Shown here piece by piece: positions 1 through 9,783 of a stretch of DNA of 64,000 bases. Under the pieces are notes generated by a model. That model did not search any database and was not told where the DNA came from. It saw nothing but the letters and a program-made list of their open reading frames with translations. The translations under genes and the position numbers were made by a program. Source of the DNA: Taxillus chinensis (lineage: Eukaryota; Streptophyta; Magnoliopsida; Santalales; Loranthaceae); assembly GCA_023512835.1 (NCBI GenBank), contig CM042087.1, positions 54,880,397 through 54,944,396 on the forward strand. The letters run 5' to 3'. Numbering within the stretch: the first letter of the stretch is position 1; every line of letters starts with the position of its first letter.

Positions 1-1046
1 ACACGCATGGTGGTGCATAAGCGATAGCTCCCCAGGGGGCCTAGCAAAGGAACCCGGTTGTACTCACCACAACCGTATGTCATAGAGTACCTTGGCATCC
101 AGGAAGCGATCCAGACGATGTCTTCTTCCTTTAAGTCCTGCAGCTTTTTCTTCCAGTCTTCAGCTCCTTTAAGCAGAATCCATGTACGAGCAGGAATGTC
201 CAATAGTGTCGTGTAAGGCAACTGGTATACCGGTGTGAAGTTGGGGACAGCACAGGGGAGGTGTCCCTTCAACCAAGTGCAGAAAAGTGGTAAGCAGCCA
301 GTGAATTGTCCGGAACCACGAGTTCTCAGATCAGAAAGGGAACGGATAGTTTCTGCTAGGATAGCCGGGGTGGGATCACAACCTTGCACCACTTGCCGCA
401 CTAAGTCAATGACTGCTACGTCTACGTATGCCGAGATACGCGGAAAAATGACTAACCCAAAGATAGCTAGGGTTAGAAGCCGGTGAAATCTTGTTTCTGT
501 AGTAACCGACATAACCTCCTGAATGGTTTTCCATGACAGCTGCTCTCGGCCCTCGCGGTTTACCAGAAAAGGGGCATCCCAAATAGGGATTTCCATCATC
601 TCAGTAAAAGCTCGTCGTCCACCTTTCCTAGGTTCCGGCAAGTATACTTTCCTTCTGTGATCTTCCGGTATGTCAAGCAGTCTTCTGTATTCCTCCACAG
701 TAGGAACAAGGTCAAGGCCGTTGAAATCGAAACATCTGCGCCTTGGCTCCCAAAAGTGAAGTGCAGCTTGGAGCATATCTCTATCAATTGGTAGGTCGGT
801 TAAATGCAGTAAGTCGCCAAATTGTCGGACATAAGCGATCTTTCTTTCATCCGGCCACTGACTCCATTTGGCTCGTAACTCATTAGTAAAGTCTTGTGAA
901 AATTCTACTGTGACCCGGTCTGCCTTGTGCAACTCTCCCGGTGGAAAGTCTCCTAGACGGCGTTGGATTTCACTGGATGCTTGAGCCACCTCAGTAGCAG
1001 TCTCCTTCTCCCATATCCCCTCTAAGAGATGACTAAATGTTGCCAT
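1..1046 (-). CDS. DUF7745-like protein, probable ORF1 of an Ogre/Tat retrotransposon (partial, open at left edge)
   Basis: An uninterrupted minus-strand frame of 348 codons with no stop before the window edge, so the C-terminus is missing. The start is the first ATG after an in-frame TAA 13 codons upstream (1086-1088). I read residues HFWEPRRRCFDFNGLDLVPT at 97-116, IFGLVIFPRISAYVDVAV at about 195-212, PAILAETIRSL at 227-237, and a tryptophan-rich IVWIASWMPRYS block near 310-320. Together these match the plant DUF7745 family (sometimes labelled girdin-like), whose function is unknown. Context decides the interpretation: the frame begins 635 bp downstream of a tRNA-Arg type primer-binding site and a long LTR in the same orientation. 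That is where Ogre elements carry an extra ORF1 ahead of gag. No catalytic motif, signal peptide or membrane segment is obvious. Family assignment is from remembered motifs; the Ogre ORF1 identity is inference. Confidence 0.8.
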   Translation of the reverse strand, partial: MATFSHLLEGIWEKETATEVAQASSEIQRRLGDFPPGELHKADRVTVEFSQDFTNELRAKWSQWPDERKIAYVRQFGDLLHLTDLPIDRDMLQAALHFWEPRRRCFDFNGLDLVPTVEEYRRLLDIPEDHRRKVYLPEPRKGGRRAFTEMMEIPIWDAPFLVNREGREQLSWKTIQEVMSVTTETRFHRLLTLAIFGLVIFPRISAYVDVAVIDLVRQVVQGCDPTPAILAETIRSLSDLRTRGSGQFTGCLPLFCTWLKGHLPCAVPNFTPVYQLPYTTLLDIPARTWILLKGAEDWKKKLQDLKEEDIVWIASWMPRYSMTYGCGEYNRVPLLGPLGSYRLCTTMR

Positions 1047-1680
1047 GCACCCTATATGAATGACGTGATATGCAATATGGAAACGTTAGGAGAGCAAAAA
1101 GAAATATGTACAAAATAAACAAATAAACAAATATTGATACTTTAAACAAACAAGGGATGCCTTAATGCAGCTACCCTGCAAAACCAAGGTTAGCATGGCA
1201 TGCTTAGTCATACAACATGTGGGTCGGTGTGCCCCTAATGGGCCATGATTTCTCACCCTATCTTATTCGTTGGTCCCCAAACTTCCTCTCTAGAGGGCTC
1301 CGTACACCATGGGATTTACCGGAGGGGGGCTTTAAAAGGACGTGCCTTAAAAGGACCTCAAGCCTGAGTGAGGAGTCCGGGGTCCCTTCGCGGATAATGA
1401 TCAACGCTCGGGGCACCCTAATAAACCTCGCTAACCTAAACTGTGATAGAAACCCGGGTAGAAGGTTTATGCATGAATGCAACGATTTAGGAAAAAGCGA
1501 TAAAACACAACTGTCATGGCATTAAAGCGCGTAAATCAAAACTATCATGTGACGGCAATTAAACGCAGTAAATGAATCGATTAAATAAAGAACAAATAAT
1601 GAAAAAAAAATAATAAATAAAAACAATTTAAAACAAAGAATAAACCTCCTAATCTTAATTCAAGGCCTAACTCTCTAAAT
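1047..1680 (-). other. Untranslated leader of the Ogre/Tat-like element
   Basis: This stretch lies between the primer-binding site and ORF1. It has short spurious frames on both strands but no recognisable domain. A long leader before ORF1 fits Ogre-type elements. It is A-rich near the PBS. Confidence 0.6.
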
Positions 1681-1698
1681 GTCCCCAGCGAGTCGCCA
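1681..1698 (-). promoter_or_regulatory. Primer-binding site, tRNA-Arg type (Ogre/Tat-like)
   Basis: The minus strand reads TGGCGACTCGCTGGGGAC, two bases after the LTR end GATGACA. TGGCGACTC-type PBSs, matching a tRNA-Arg 3' end, are characteristic of Ogre and related Tat elements (recalled, not searched). The site fixes both the orientation and the LTR/internal boundary. Confidence 0.8.
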
Positions 1699-2243
1699 GC
1701 TGTCATCACCGGATTCCGTCCGGGAGAGAAATCGCTTTTGGGGTGCGGTTCCCCCCCGTCCTTCATCCAAAGGGTGATGAAATAAACAGAGTCGCCACCA
1801 ACCGTTTTTGGGGTGCGGTAGGTCACCTAAAAGGAAATTATTTATGCCGCTTAGGGATGGGCTCGGGAGTTTGTTACGCATGTGGAAGGATTAGCACCCC
1901 CACAACGCCCTTTCGGTACCTATCTTAAGAGTCGGAGGTTTCTAACTTAGTTTACCCGCTATCTTTTAAATAGTCTAAAAGTGATAAGTTCTACTCTTTA
2001 TTTTCCTAAGTTGTTTGTTGAAGTTACAATTAAATTTAATTTACCCTAAACTAATAAAAAGTCTACAAGTTGTAAGTCATATGTTAATGCTTTAAACTAC
2101 AATAATTCTAAGGATAAAAGTTAATAAGAGTTTATGAAAAACAAAGAAAAAAAAAAAAAAAAAAATCCAAGTGTTAAGAAACAGGTGTTTGAAAAGGTTT
2201 TTGTGTTTTTGTTTTTGTTTTTTTTTTTAAATGGAGGAAGGTT

Positions 2244-2281
<38 letters not shown>

Positions 2282-2923
2282 TTTTTTTTTTTTTGTTTTG
2301 TTTTGTTTTTTTTTAATTATAGCTAAGTTATCTCAAAGTTTTATTTTTAAGTTAAATGCTAATTTTTGTTTTTGTTTTTTTTTTTTTTTTTTTTTTTTTG
2401 TTTTGTTTTTATATTTCAAAGGGACAAAAAGAAGAAAAGCCAAAAAATACTAAAGAAAATCAAATGTTAAGTGAAAAGCATTTTTTTTGTTTGCTTGTTT
2501 AGAAAACAACCTTTCAAATTTTTTTTGACTTGTTTGGAAACATTTTGTTTTATTTTGCTCTATATTTTTTTTTTATTTTTTATATTTCAAAAGGACAAAA
2601 AGAAGGAAAGCTAAGAAGCACTAAAGAAAACCAAATGACAAGTGAAAAACAGTTTTTTGTTTGCTTGTTAAAAAAAAAATAATAATAACCTTTCTTTTTT
2701 TTTTTTTGACTTGTTTGGAAACATTTTGTTTTGTTTTTTTGTTTTATTTTGTTTTGGTTTTTTTTTTAAGAAAACATTTTTTTTTACAAACACATTTTGA
2801 GGAACGTCTTTTTCTTAATGTATTTAATTAAAAAGTTTTTTTTTGTAAAAAGAAAAAAAAATTAATAATCATAAAAAATGGTTCAAAATAAATAAGACAA
2901 ATACAGTGTTGCGTGTGATTGTG

Positions 2924-2944
2924 ACACACACACACACACACACA
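2924..2944. repeat. (CA)n microsatellite
   Basis: About ten CA dinucleotides inside the Ogre/Tat LTR. Confidence 0.9.
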
Positions 2945-3360
2945 AAAAACCTCACTCGACTTTTTTTTTCTCTCTTTCTCTCCCTTCTTTTTGCTCTTTT
3001 TTTTTTTTCACTAATGTTTAGTTTACAAATTACAATAGTATGGGGTAAGAGCCCCAAAATTACATGAGTTGTAATGGCCAATACTAACAGTTTTCCTATG
3101 GCCCATAGAGAGGAAAGAGAACAACAAAACAAAACGAATAATTAAAAGACTACGTAACGCAAATAAAAAAAACATATGTAAAACATTACTAAGCACGCAA
3201 CAAAAAAAAACAAAAAAAAAGACAAACATTGTACTCGTAAAACATTGATAGGCAAAGAAAGACTAGTTTTTTGTACATGCACTGGATGCAAAACAAGCGC
3301 TAGTAATAAGCATTGGAGGAAGGTTTTTTTGTTTTGTTTTTTTTTTTTGTTTTTTTTTTG

Positions 3361-3870
3361 CGCACTAGTTTCTCATTTTTTTTTCCTACACTAGATGATT
3401 TTTCTGCACCGATTTTCTGGGTTTTTCCTACACTAATATTCGGATTTTCTGCACTAATTTTCTGCTTTTTTTTTTTGCACTGGTTTTTCAGGTTTTTTTT
3501 CTCGCACTAAGTTTCTGGTTTTTTTTTTTTGGTTTTTTTTGTTTGTTTGTTTTTTTTTTACACTAATTTTCTGGTTGTTTTTTTTGTTTTCTTCTTTTTT
3601 TTTTTTTTGGTTTTTCAGTTTTTTTGTCTGCATTAGTTTTCCGATTTTTCGCATCGGTTTTGTTTTTTTTTTGCACAAAGTTTCGGTTTTTTCGCACCAG
3701 TTTTTCGTTTTTTTTTCGCACCGGTTTTTAGTTTTTTTTTTTTTTTTATTTTTTTGCATTGGTTTTCTATTTTTTCTTACACTAAGTTTCTGATTTTTCT
3801 GCACTGATTTTATGCCATTTTTTCTGCACTGGTTTTCTAATTTTTCTGCACTGATTTTTTTTGTTTTTGT
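3361..3870. repeat. T-rich degenerate minisatellite in the LTR
   Basis: Many copies of a 15-30 bp unit of the form TTTTCTGCACTGGTTTTC, separated by T homopolymers of varying length. The frames read through it are lysine-rich on one strand and phenylalanine-rich on the other, purely from composition. Confidence 0.75.
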
Positions 3871-5238
3871 TGGACTAGTTTTCAGTTTTTTTCCTTTTCT
3901 CTGGACAGACCCAGCAAAGCCCAAACAGACCAAACCAAAATCAAAACAACTCAGTAAGCACCCAAAACCCAGTAGACCAAATCCCGGGTAAGACATCACA
4001 CGCATACAAGTCCAATCCCAAGCATCCCAAAAACCAAGTGAAAACCCAGGTAGAAAAGAAAGAAAAATAGTGAAAACAAACCAATGAACAATGCCTGTGA
4101 TAGTGAAAATATTGATTTATCTTGCTGCCCCTCGGAATCGAAGAACGTTCAGCCATTAAATTTGTCATGAAGTAACCCCAAACAAATCACTAGTCATTTG
4201 TATAAAAAAAACAGAAACAAAACAGATTGGGTGAAAGCAAACTCTTTTTGGGTTTTTTTTTTTAAGAACACGCTGAAATAGAACACACTCAAACAAAACT
4301 ATTATAGCAATACACCAAAACAAAACAGTCACCAATAATCACCAACAAAAACCAGTCACCAGTCTTTTTTGTTTGAGAAAGCTCCAACGTCTAGATCAAG
4401 GATGAAATAAACGAGGGCGAACAACAAGACAGACCAAGCAAACAGAGCAAACTGTTCCGAACATGGAAAAAAAAATACATGGATATACGAAGAACCATAT
4501 AGTCAATACAATCATGCCCAATCAAGACTCAAAAACCCAGTGGCCAAAAGACGGCACATCCAAACGCAAATAGGGAGACCCAAACACAAACGAAAACAGC
4601 ACAAACGAAAATCGTTTTACATACCCATATGGACAATGCATACTTGTTTTTATTTGTTTTAGAAAATCATTTGGCAAACGAAAGCAACACAATAAACACA
4701 CAAACAAAGGAAACGCACAAGTCTAACAAATCCATGAGAACAGCATGACAGTACAAAGCCAAAACCAAGAACCTACCACACACTGAATCTCCTTTTCCTC
4801 AAGGTGGCACCACGGACCGGGCGTCTCCCTCGGACTCGGCCGACCGTTGCGCAGCGCTGGGTTGCTTCTTCTATCCTCCTCCCGTGGCTTGGGATCGCGT
4901 AAGAGCAGCACGAGTCACCGGATCCTTCTTCTATCCACCTTCTTCAATGGCTTGGCGTCGCGTAGGGACAGTGTAGAACTGCAGGGCCAAACTCTGATTC
5001 GGCCCCTGGGGAGGAATCAGTCGCCCCTTTTTTTTAGACAGAAAGAAGAGATATGAAAGTGATGGACGGGGGCGCTCTAAGTTGGCCGGCGAAATGCTTT
5101 CCGGCCAAAAGGGATGAAGGCTCTCCACCGGGTTCGCTGGAGAAGATGGAAAAGGTGACGGGGTTCGTATTTTTTTGTATTTGTTTTGATTTTTTTTTCG
5201 AGAAGAGACCCCCCTCTGCAAGTAGATCGGCCATGGGG

Positions 5239-5250
5239 ATTATATATAGG
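5239..5250 (-). promoter_or_regulatory. TATA box of the Ogre/Tat LTR
   Basis: The minus strand reads CCTATATATAATC, about 3.5 kb upstream of the LTR end. GC-rich sequence lies on either side, and a T/A-rich region follows downstream. It is the best candidate start point for the element transcript in this LTR. Confidence 0.55.
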
Positions 5251-5476
5251 GGATGGAGTTTAGGGTTTGAAGCTCGATTTGGGGCGGCGAGGTTTGGAGA
5301 TGGGTTCGTGTAAGAACCCGGTCTGGCTTGGGTTTGGTTCGGCCGAGAGAGATAAAAAAAGGAATGGGGCGAGGCGTGGCTGGCGTGGAGGAGGTTGGCC
5401 GGAGAAGAGGGAGAAAAGGAGGTAGGTTCATGATGGGCTAGGGTAGCTGTCCGGCGTGGAGGTGAGGAAGACGACG

Positions 5477-5481
<5 letters not shown>

Positions 5482-5514
<33 letters not shown>
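5482..5514. repeat. (GA)n microsatellite
   Basis: About 16 GA dinucleotides, upstream of the TATA box in element orientation. Confidence 0.9.
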
Positions 5515-5518
<4 letters not shown>

Positions 5519-6223
5519 CGACACGAACGATGGGGGGAGAGATGAGAATATGCTGTTTTTTTTGTTTTTTTTTTATTTTTGCTTTTGCTTTCTCATTTTC
5601 TTATTTGCTTTTTAATTTGTTTTATCCTTGGGCGAATGAGGAGATGACACATGGATAGGGGTAGGCGGGAAAAAGAAAGAGATGGCGGCTAGGGTTTCTG
5701 ATTTTTCAATGGGGTATTTTTTAACTGATGTTTTTAAGTTTTGGGATCGGTAAGTCGATCTGAATTTCGCTAAATCTCAAAAAAAAAAAATATTTTTAGA
5801 CTTGGGGCGTCGTGACGAGCGTCACCATGTAATTTTTATTTAAAAATAATTTTATTTTCGCATCAAACCTGTACTACGCGTGCCGAAACTGTTTCATCAC
5901 TGGAAAACATATAATTTTTTATTTTGTTTGAAAATGTTTCGGAAGTTAAAATATGCAATATATATATATCAAAATTCTCAGAATGACGAGTAGAATAAGA
6001 AAATGAGGTTCGTGACTTGATCTGGATTGCCGTTTTGAAAGTCAATTATTGTTTGACCGTTATTAGCGGTCCGAACGTTGTTTTGACTATAACTTCTTCG
6101 TTTGACCTCGGAATCGAATGCGGTCGAAGGCGTTGATCCTCAAATTGATTTTCTATTGCTCGGGACGAACTCTTTGGCATTTGAAATTCTTTCTGAATAA
6201 ATCCTTAAAATCGGGCATTTACA

Positions 6224-7157
6224 GCTCAATGGTCACGACTCCGTCGTTCTGCAAAATTTCAACAGATCGAGGCGGCATCGAAGAAAATTGAATTTGATAA
6301 AATATGTCCAACCCGGACAAATTAGGGTCCAACATTGGTGTTGGTATGTTGGTTTGAGGAATTGGGGCTTAGGCTCTATGACTTGTTGGTTCTCACCGTG
6401 AAGCACAAATGATGCTATGTGGTTGATGGGGCAGGCATATGCGCCGATGGTAGGTCTGCGTGGCACTGTGGCCGGACATATTGCGTTGTGGCCGTGGCAG
6501 GCATATGCGCCGATGGCAGACCTGTGTGGCACTGTGTTTGGGCATATAACGCTGTGGTAGGGCTGAGTGCCCTAAGCTGGGATCCTGTGGAGGATTGTAG
6601 ACAAGTTGTCCTGTGTGGGCAGGCTAGATCCTGATGTTTGTTTGTAGGCTAAGTTCTGATGATTGTAAACACTACATAGTGCACGAGTACACAGAGCATG
6701 TAGTATAGACTTGTATGTTTGCATGATGTGGAGTTTTAGAGTCACCTAGTGAACTTATCGCTCACCCCTACTTGTTATTTCTCCTTTTCAGGTGTGACCC
6801 GAGACTAGTGGAGGACTTTCTTCCAGGAGGACGTGCCCACTACTCTAATGTATGATACAGTATTGTATTCTGTATTGTTTTGTGTGATATCTCGAACATG
6901 GGTTCGTGGACAGTTGTATTTGCATACTGTTTGTGATGTGATGTCTGTATGACTGTTTGACTTATTGTATGCATGATGATATATGGGAAAGTATAGGATT
7001 ACCCTTGATGTATGACTGTACAGGGTTGCATGATTGAGACAACACCCGCGGTGTAGTCTCTATTTGTGCTAGTCACCAACCTCTTGACCTTTCGGGTGTG
7101 GGCAAGGGGAAGTCATGTTCCTAGTTCCGAATTCCCTGGAATTTGGGAGCGTGACAA
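6224..7157 (+). repeat. Right part of a Tekay/Del-like gypsy LTR
   Basis: It ends TTTGGGAGCGTGACA at 7157, the 3' terminus form of many plant gypsy LTRs. The block CACCCCTACTTGTTATTTCT near 6770 is typical of Tekay/Del LTRs (recalled). Its left side is cut by the Ogre/Tat LTR at 6223. It contains a 66-bp tandem duplication and no gene. Confidence 0.55.
6430..6561. repeat. Two-copy 66-bp tandem repeat
   Basis: Both units begin GGCAGGCATATGCGCCGATG and continue through a GGCACTGTG segment, with a few substitutions. It lies within the LTR remnant. Confidence 0.85.
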
Positions 7158-8722
7158 ATATATACTATCAAAAGCTAAAACTCACTCTCACCATATATTT
7201 TTTAGTATATTAAACTTGTTAGTATTGTTTAATTAACTAATAACATTAGTTATAATTATAATAGTATAGATATACTTATCATACCAAAGAATATATATTT
7301 ACTTACACTCAATAATTACTATTATCCAAAAATAATCATATTATTGTATTACTTATAACAAAAACAAGTTTTTATTACATTAAGGAAAACAAGGTTGAGA
7401 AACATGGCTTTTCATAATATTGTATTACTTATAACAAAAATAATATGATAACTATGTTATATAATTATATTAATTAGGTTTTCACTAATTTGTTATCATT
7501 TATTACCAATGATAATTGTATTATTTAAATTATTACTTATTGATTATAATTTGTAAATGCATATATATAGTGACAATTATACAACTATATATATCATATA
7601 TATAACATAAGATGATAATTGTTGAGTATTAATTAATGTTAGAGAGTTTGTTGTTAATTATATATGTCATAGATGATTATTGTTACTATGTTTATATAAT
7701 TAGTATATATACTTTAAATGTGACATATAAATAATATTATATTTAGTATAAAATACAAAGTAATCCTATAATTATTAGTATGAACTAACATATTACGTAT
7801 GACATAAGTAATCTTATAATTATTCGATTAAATAATATTTAATTAGATTATTTAGTATGAAATCAACATATTAATATTTTTTAAAACTAAATTTGAATCT
7901 AATTAATGTCCATCTACAACTTATTTTATTCATGATATGAGTCATGTATTGTGAGAGTGATTTTAACTTTTGATAGTACATATTTAATATTTAAATTAAA
8001 AGTAATAAAATATGTAAATGATATTATTAGTTTAAATATTAATATATTTTCAATCAAATAATATTTGATTAGATCACCTAATCATAAATCAAACTTATTA
8101 ATAAATTTAAAACTAAATTTGAATCTAATTAGTTTGTATTTTATAACAAAATAGTAATAGTATATTTAGTTTCTATTATAATACAAATATATATATATAT
8201 ATACACATACGTTGTAATTATTATTTTTTAAAATAAAGTATGCACTCTTTATTAATATTATTATAATTAATAATATTAATAATTATATTTATTATTTTTA
8301 TTATTATTAGTAATTATATGTAATATGACAAGTATATATATCATTTACATAAATTTAAACAACAAAATAAAGTTAGTTTAATGGTTTGGCAGTAGTACAT
8401 CTAAGGAGGAGGTCCTGGGTTCAAAACTTAGTGTAAGCAATTTATTTTGCTTGATTTTTGGGTTGTGGGTGGGGCTGGTTGCTGGGCGGGGGCTTGGGGG
8501 CTGGTTGGGGCGCGCGTGGGCGGCTCTAGCGTGTGGGCTTGTGCTGTGCTAGATTGAGTGCGTGTGGGCAAGGAATCCCCGCCCTACCCCGACGGGGCGG
8601 GGATGGGGCGAAAAATTTATTACTCACCAAGGCACGAGGCGAGGGTGGGGTGTTTTTTCGTTATCGGGGATGGGGACGGGGCAACCCAAAACCCGTCCTA
8701 CCCCGCCCCATTGCCATCTCTA
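7158..8722. mobile_element. Non-autonomous hAT-like element, copy 1 (left end lost)
   Basis: AT-rich, non-coding. The right end, CCCCGCCCCATTGCCATCTC, is the reverse complement of the GAGATGGCAATGGGG terminus common to plant hAT elements. Its body is similar over most of its length to 55374-56792, which has an 8-bp target-site duplication. The left ~220 bp is not shared and no matching left terminus is visible, so copy 1 is probably truncated or rearranged. The GC-rich right end contains a ggcacgaggc box also found in copy 2. Confidence 0.65.
8374..8427 (+). other. tRNA-like A-box and B-box pair inside the hAT-like element
   Basis: TAGTTTAATGG fits an A box and GGGTTCAAAAC, 33 bp later, approximates a B box. 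The second copy keeps ttaacttaacgg and GGATTCAAAC near 56477-56532. I see no tRNA cloverleaf, so this is at most a fossil Pol III promoter from a SINE or tRNA. Confidence 0.4.
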
Positions 8723-8877
8723 ACCAAAATAGAGTTTAAAATCTCAACATTTAGAATTTCCACAACCTCTGAAACAGATTTAACGGGATAGAACCACCTA
8801 CCTCTGCTGGAAAAAGTGAATTGGAAGCTGCACTTCGCGTTCTTGACCCAAGGATTCGATTTCCACCTTCCACACTA

Positions 8878-8914
<37 letters not shown>

Positions 8915-8969
8915 AAAGTGTTACGGTTTCTAGGGTTCCTCCCTCCCCAAAAATACCAAATATCTATAT

Positions 8970-9019
<50 letters not shown>

Positions 9020-9360
9020 CAAAAAAGACATGCTAAGTCGACGTGGCCCAGAACACGCGTCGACCTTCCTTACCCCGGATCACTGATGTTGGGATCAATT
9101 CGAGCAAGCAACGCTACAGATTACTCCGGACTACTGAGGCTTGCTCCGTGCTAAGGGATTGCTCGGACCCTTACTCCGTGCTAAGGGATCGCTCAAATCC
9201 TTATTGATGCTCTAGATTTGACCACGATGATCCAAATTTGACCATGATGATCCTTTGCTCACTCCAAAATACTAGAAAACACATAAAAAAAACCAGAATT
9301 TTAGCATCATAAGGCACCTCCTAACCTCTAACTCTCTAAACTAGGACAAGGGTCCTCACA
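8723..9360 (-). repeat. 3' LTR of the Tekay/Del-like element (partial)
   Basis: On the minus strand the LTR begins TGTGAGGACCCTTGTCC at 9360, directly after the polypurine tract. It includes (TC)n at about 8881-8912 and (TA)n at about 8979-9018. The part from about 8816 to 9330 matches 48190-48645, a solo copy of the same LTR family. The distal end is lost next to the hAT-like element. Confidence 0.7.
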
Positions 9361-9373
9361 TCCTCCTCCCTTT
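9361..9373 (-). promoter_or_regulatory. Polypurine tract of the Tekay/Del-like element
   Basis: The minus strand reads AAAGGGAGGAGGA immediately before the LTR start. A second purine run with the same flank, AAAGGGAGGGAGG, occurs about 350 bp upstream near 9715. Confidence 0.65.
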
Positions 9374-9783
9374 AAAAGATTTTCGCCCTCGAAAAGGCTA
9401 CCCTGTGTTTCTCATGATTTAACCATAGGGACTAACATATAAGCACATAATACTTCCCTTTACATGAATACCACATAGCAACTCATGAAATAACACAAGT
9501 ATGGACAACACATCACACCTTATACTCCTCTACACCAACATGCCACAATGCCAATACATGAGAACTCCTCTACACACATTTACTCCAACATAAGGCACCA
9601 TTTCAAACACACATTCCAACCACACTTGCATAAAATAAACAGTTAGAAGACACTCACATACTCGAGTAACTATACAAAATAAAATACACATGAAAGGTAA
9701 AACACACCAGCCACCTCCCTCCCTTTAAGACTATTCACCCTCGAACAACTCGGGAATTGATCGTGCATCATGGACTCTCATTC

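Larger units (their letters stand above)
1701..6223 (-). repeat. 5' LTR of an Ogre/Tat-type Ty3/gypsy element
   Basis: Read on the minus strand, it starts TGTAAATGCCCG (6223) and ends GGTGATGACA (1701), immediately before the PBS. The ~4.5 kb length is typical of Ogre/Tat LTRs. The last ~230 bp contains the block ACCGAAAGGGCG...GGGGTGCTAATCC and GTTGGTGGCGACTCT, shared with the solo LTR ending at 45754. The middle (about 2130-4260) is very T-rich on the plus strand, with homopolymers and a degenerate minisatellite. A TATA motif and a CT-rich leader lie at 5.0-5.5 kb. Frames inside the LTR (for example 5034-5480 and 3454-4005) are low-complexity and I do not call them genes. The outer end at 6223 rests on TG...CA logic and similarity to the solo LTR start. 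Confidence 0.75.

Noticed and set aside
2134..2453. Plus-strand frames rich in Phe/Val
   Set aside because: They are read through T homopolymers of the Ogre/Tat LTR. Composition alone explains them.
3454..4005. 183-codon Lys-rich minus-strand frame
   Set aside because: It is the complement of the T-rich minisatellite in the LTR, with no domain and no independent start context.
5034..5480. 148-codon minus-strand frame near the LTR TATA box
   Set aside because: It starts next to a GA microsatellite and is Ser/Pro-rich LTR sequence spanning the TATA region. No conserved motif.
8374..8427. Possible tRNA gene
   Set aside because: Only A- and B-box-like motifs are visible. No acceptor stem, anticodon arm or terminator-like T run in proper register.
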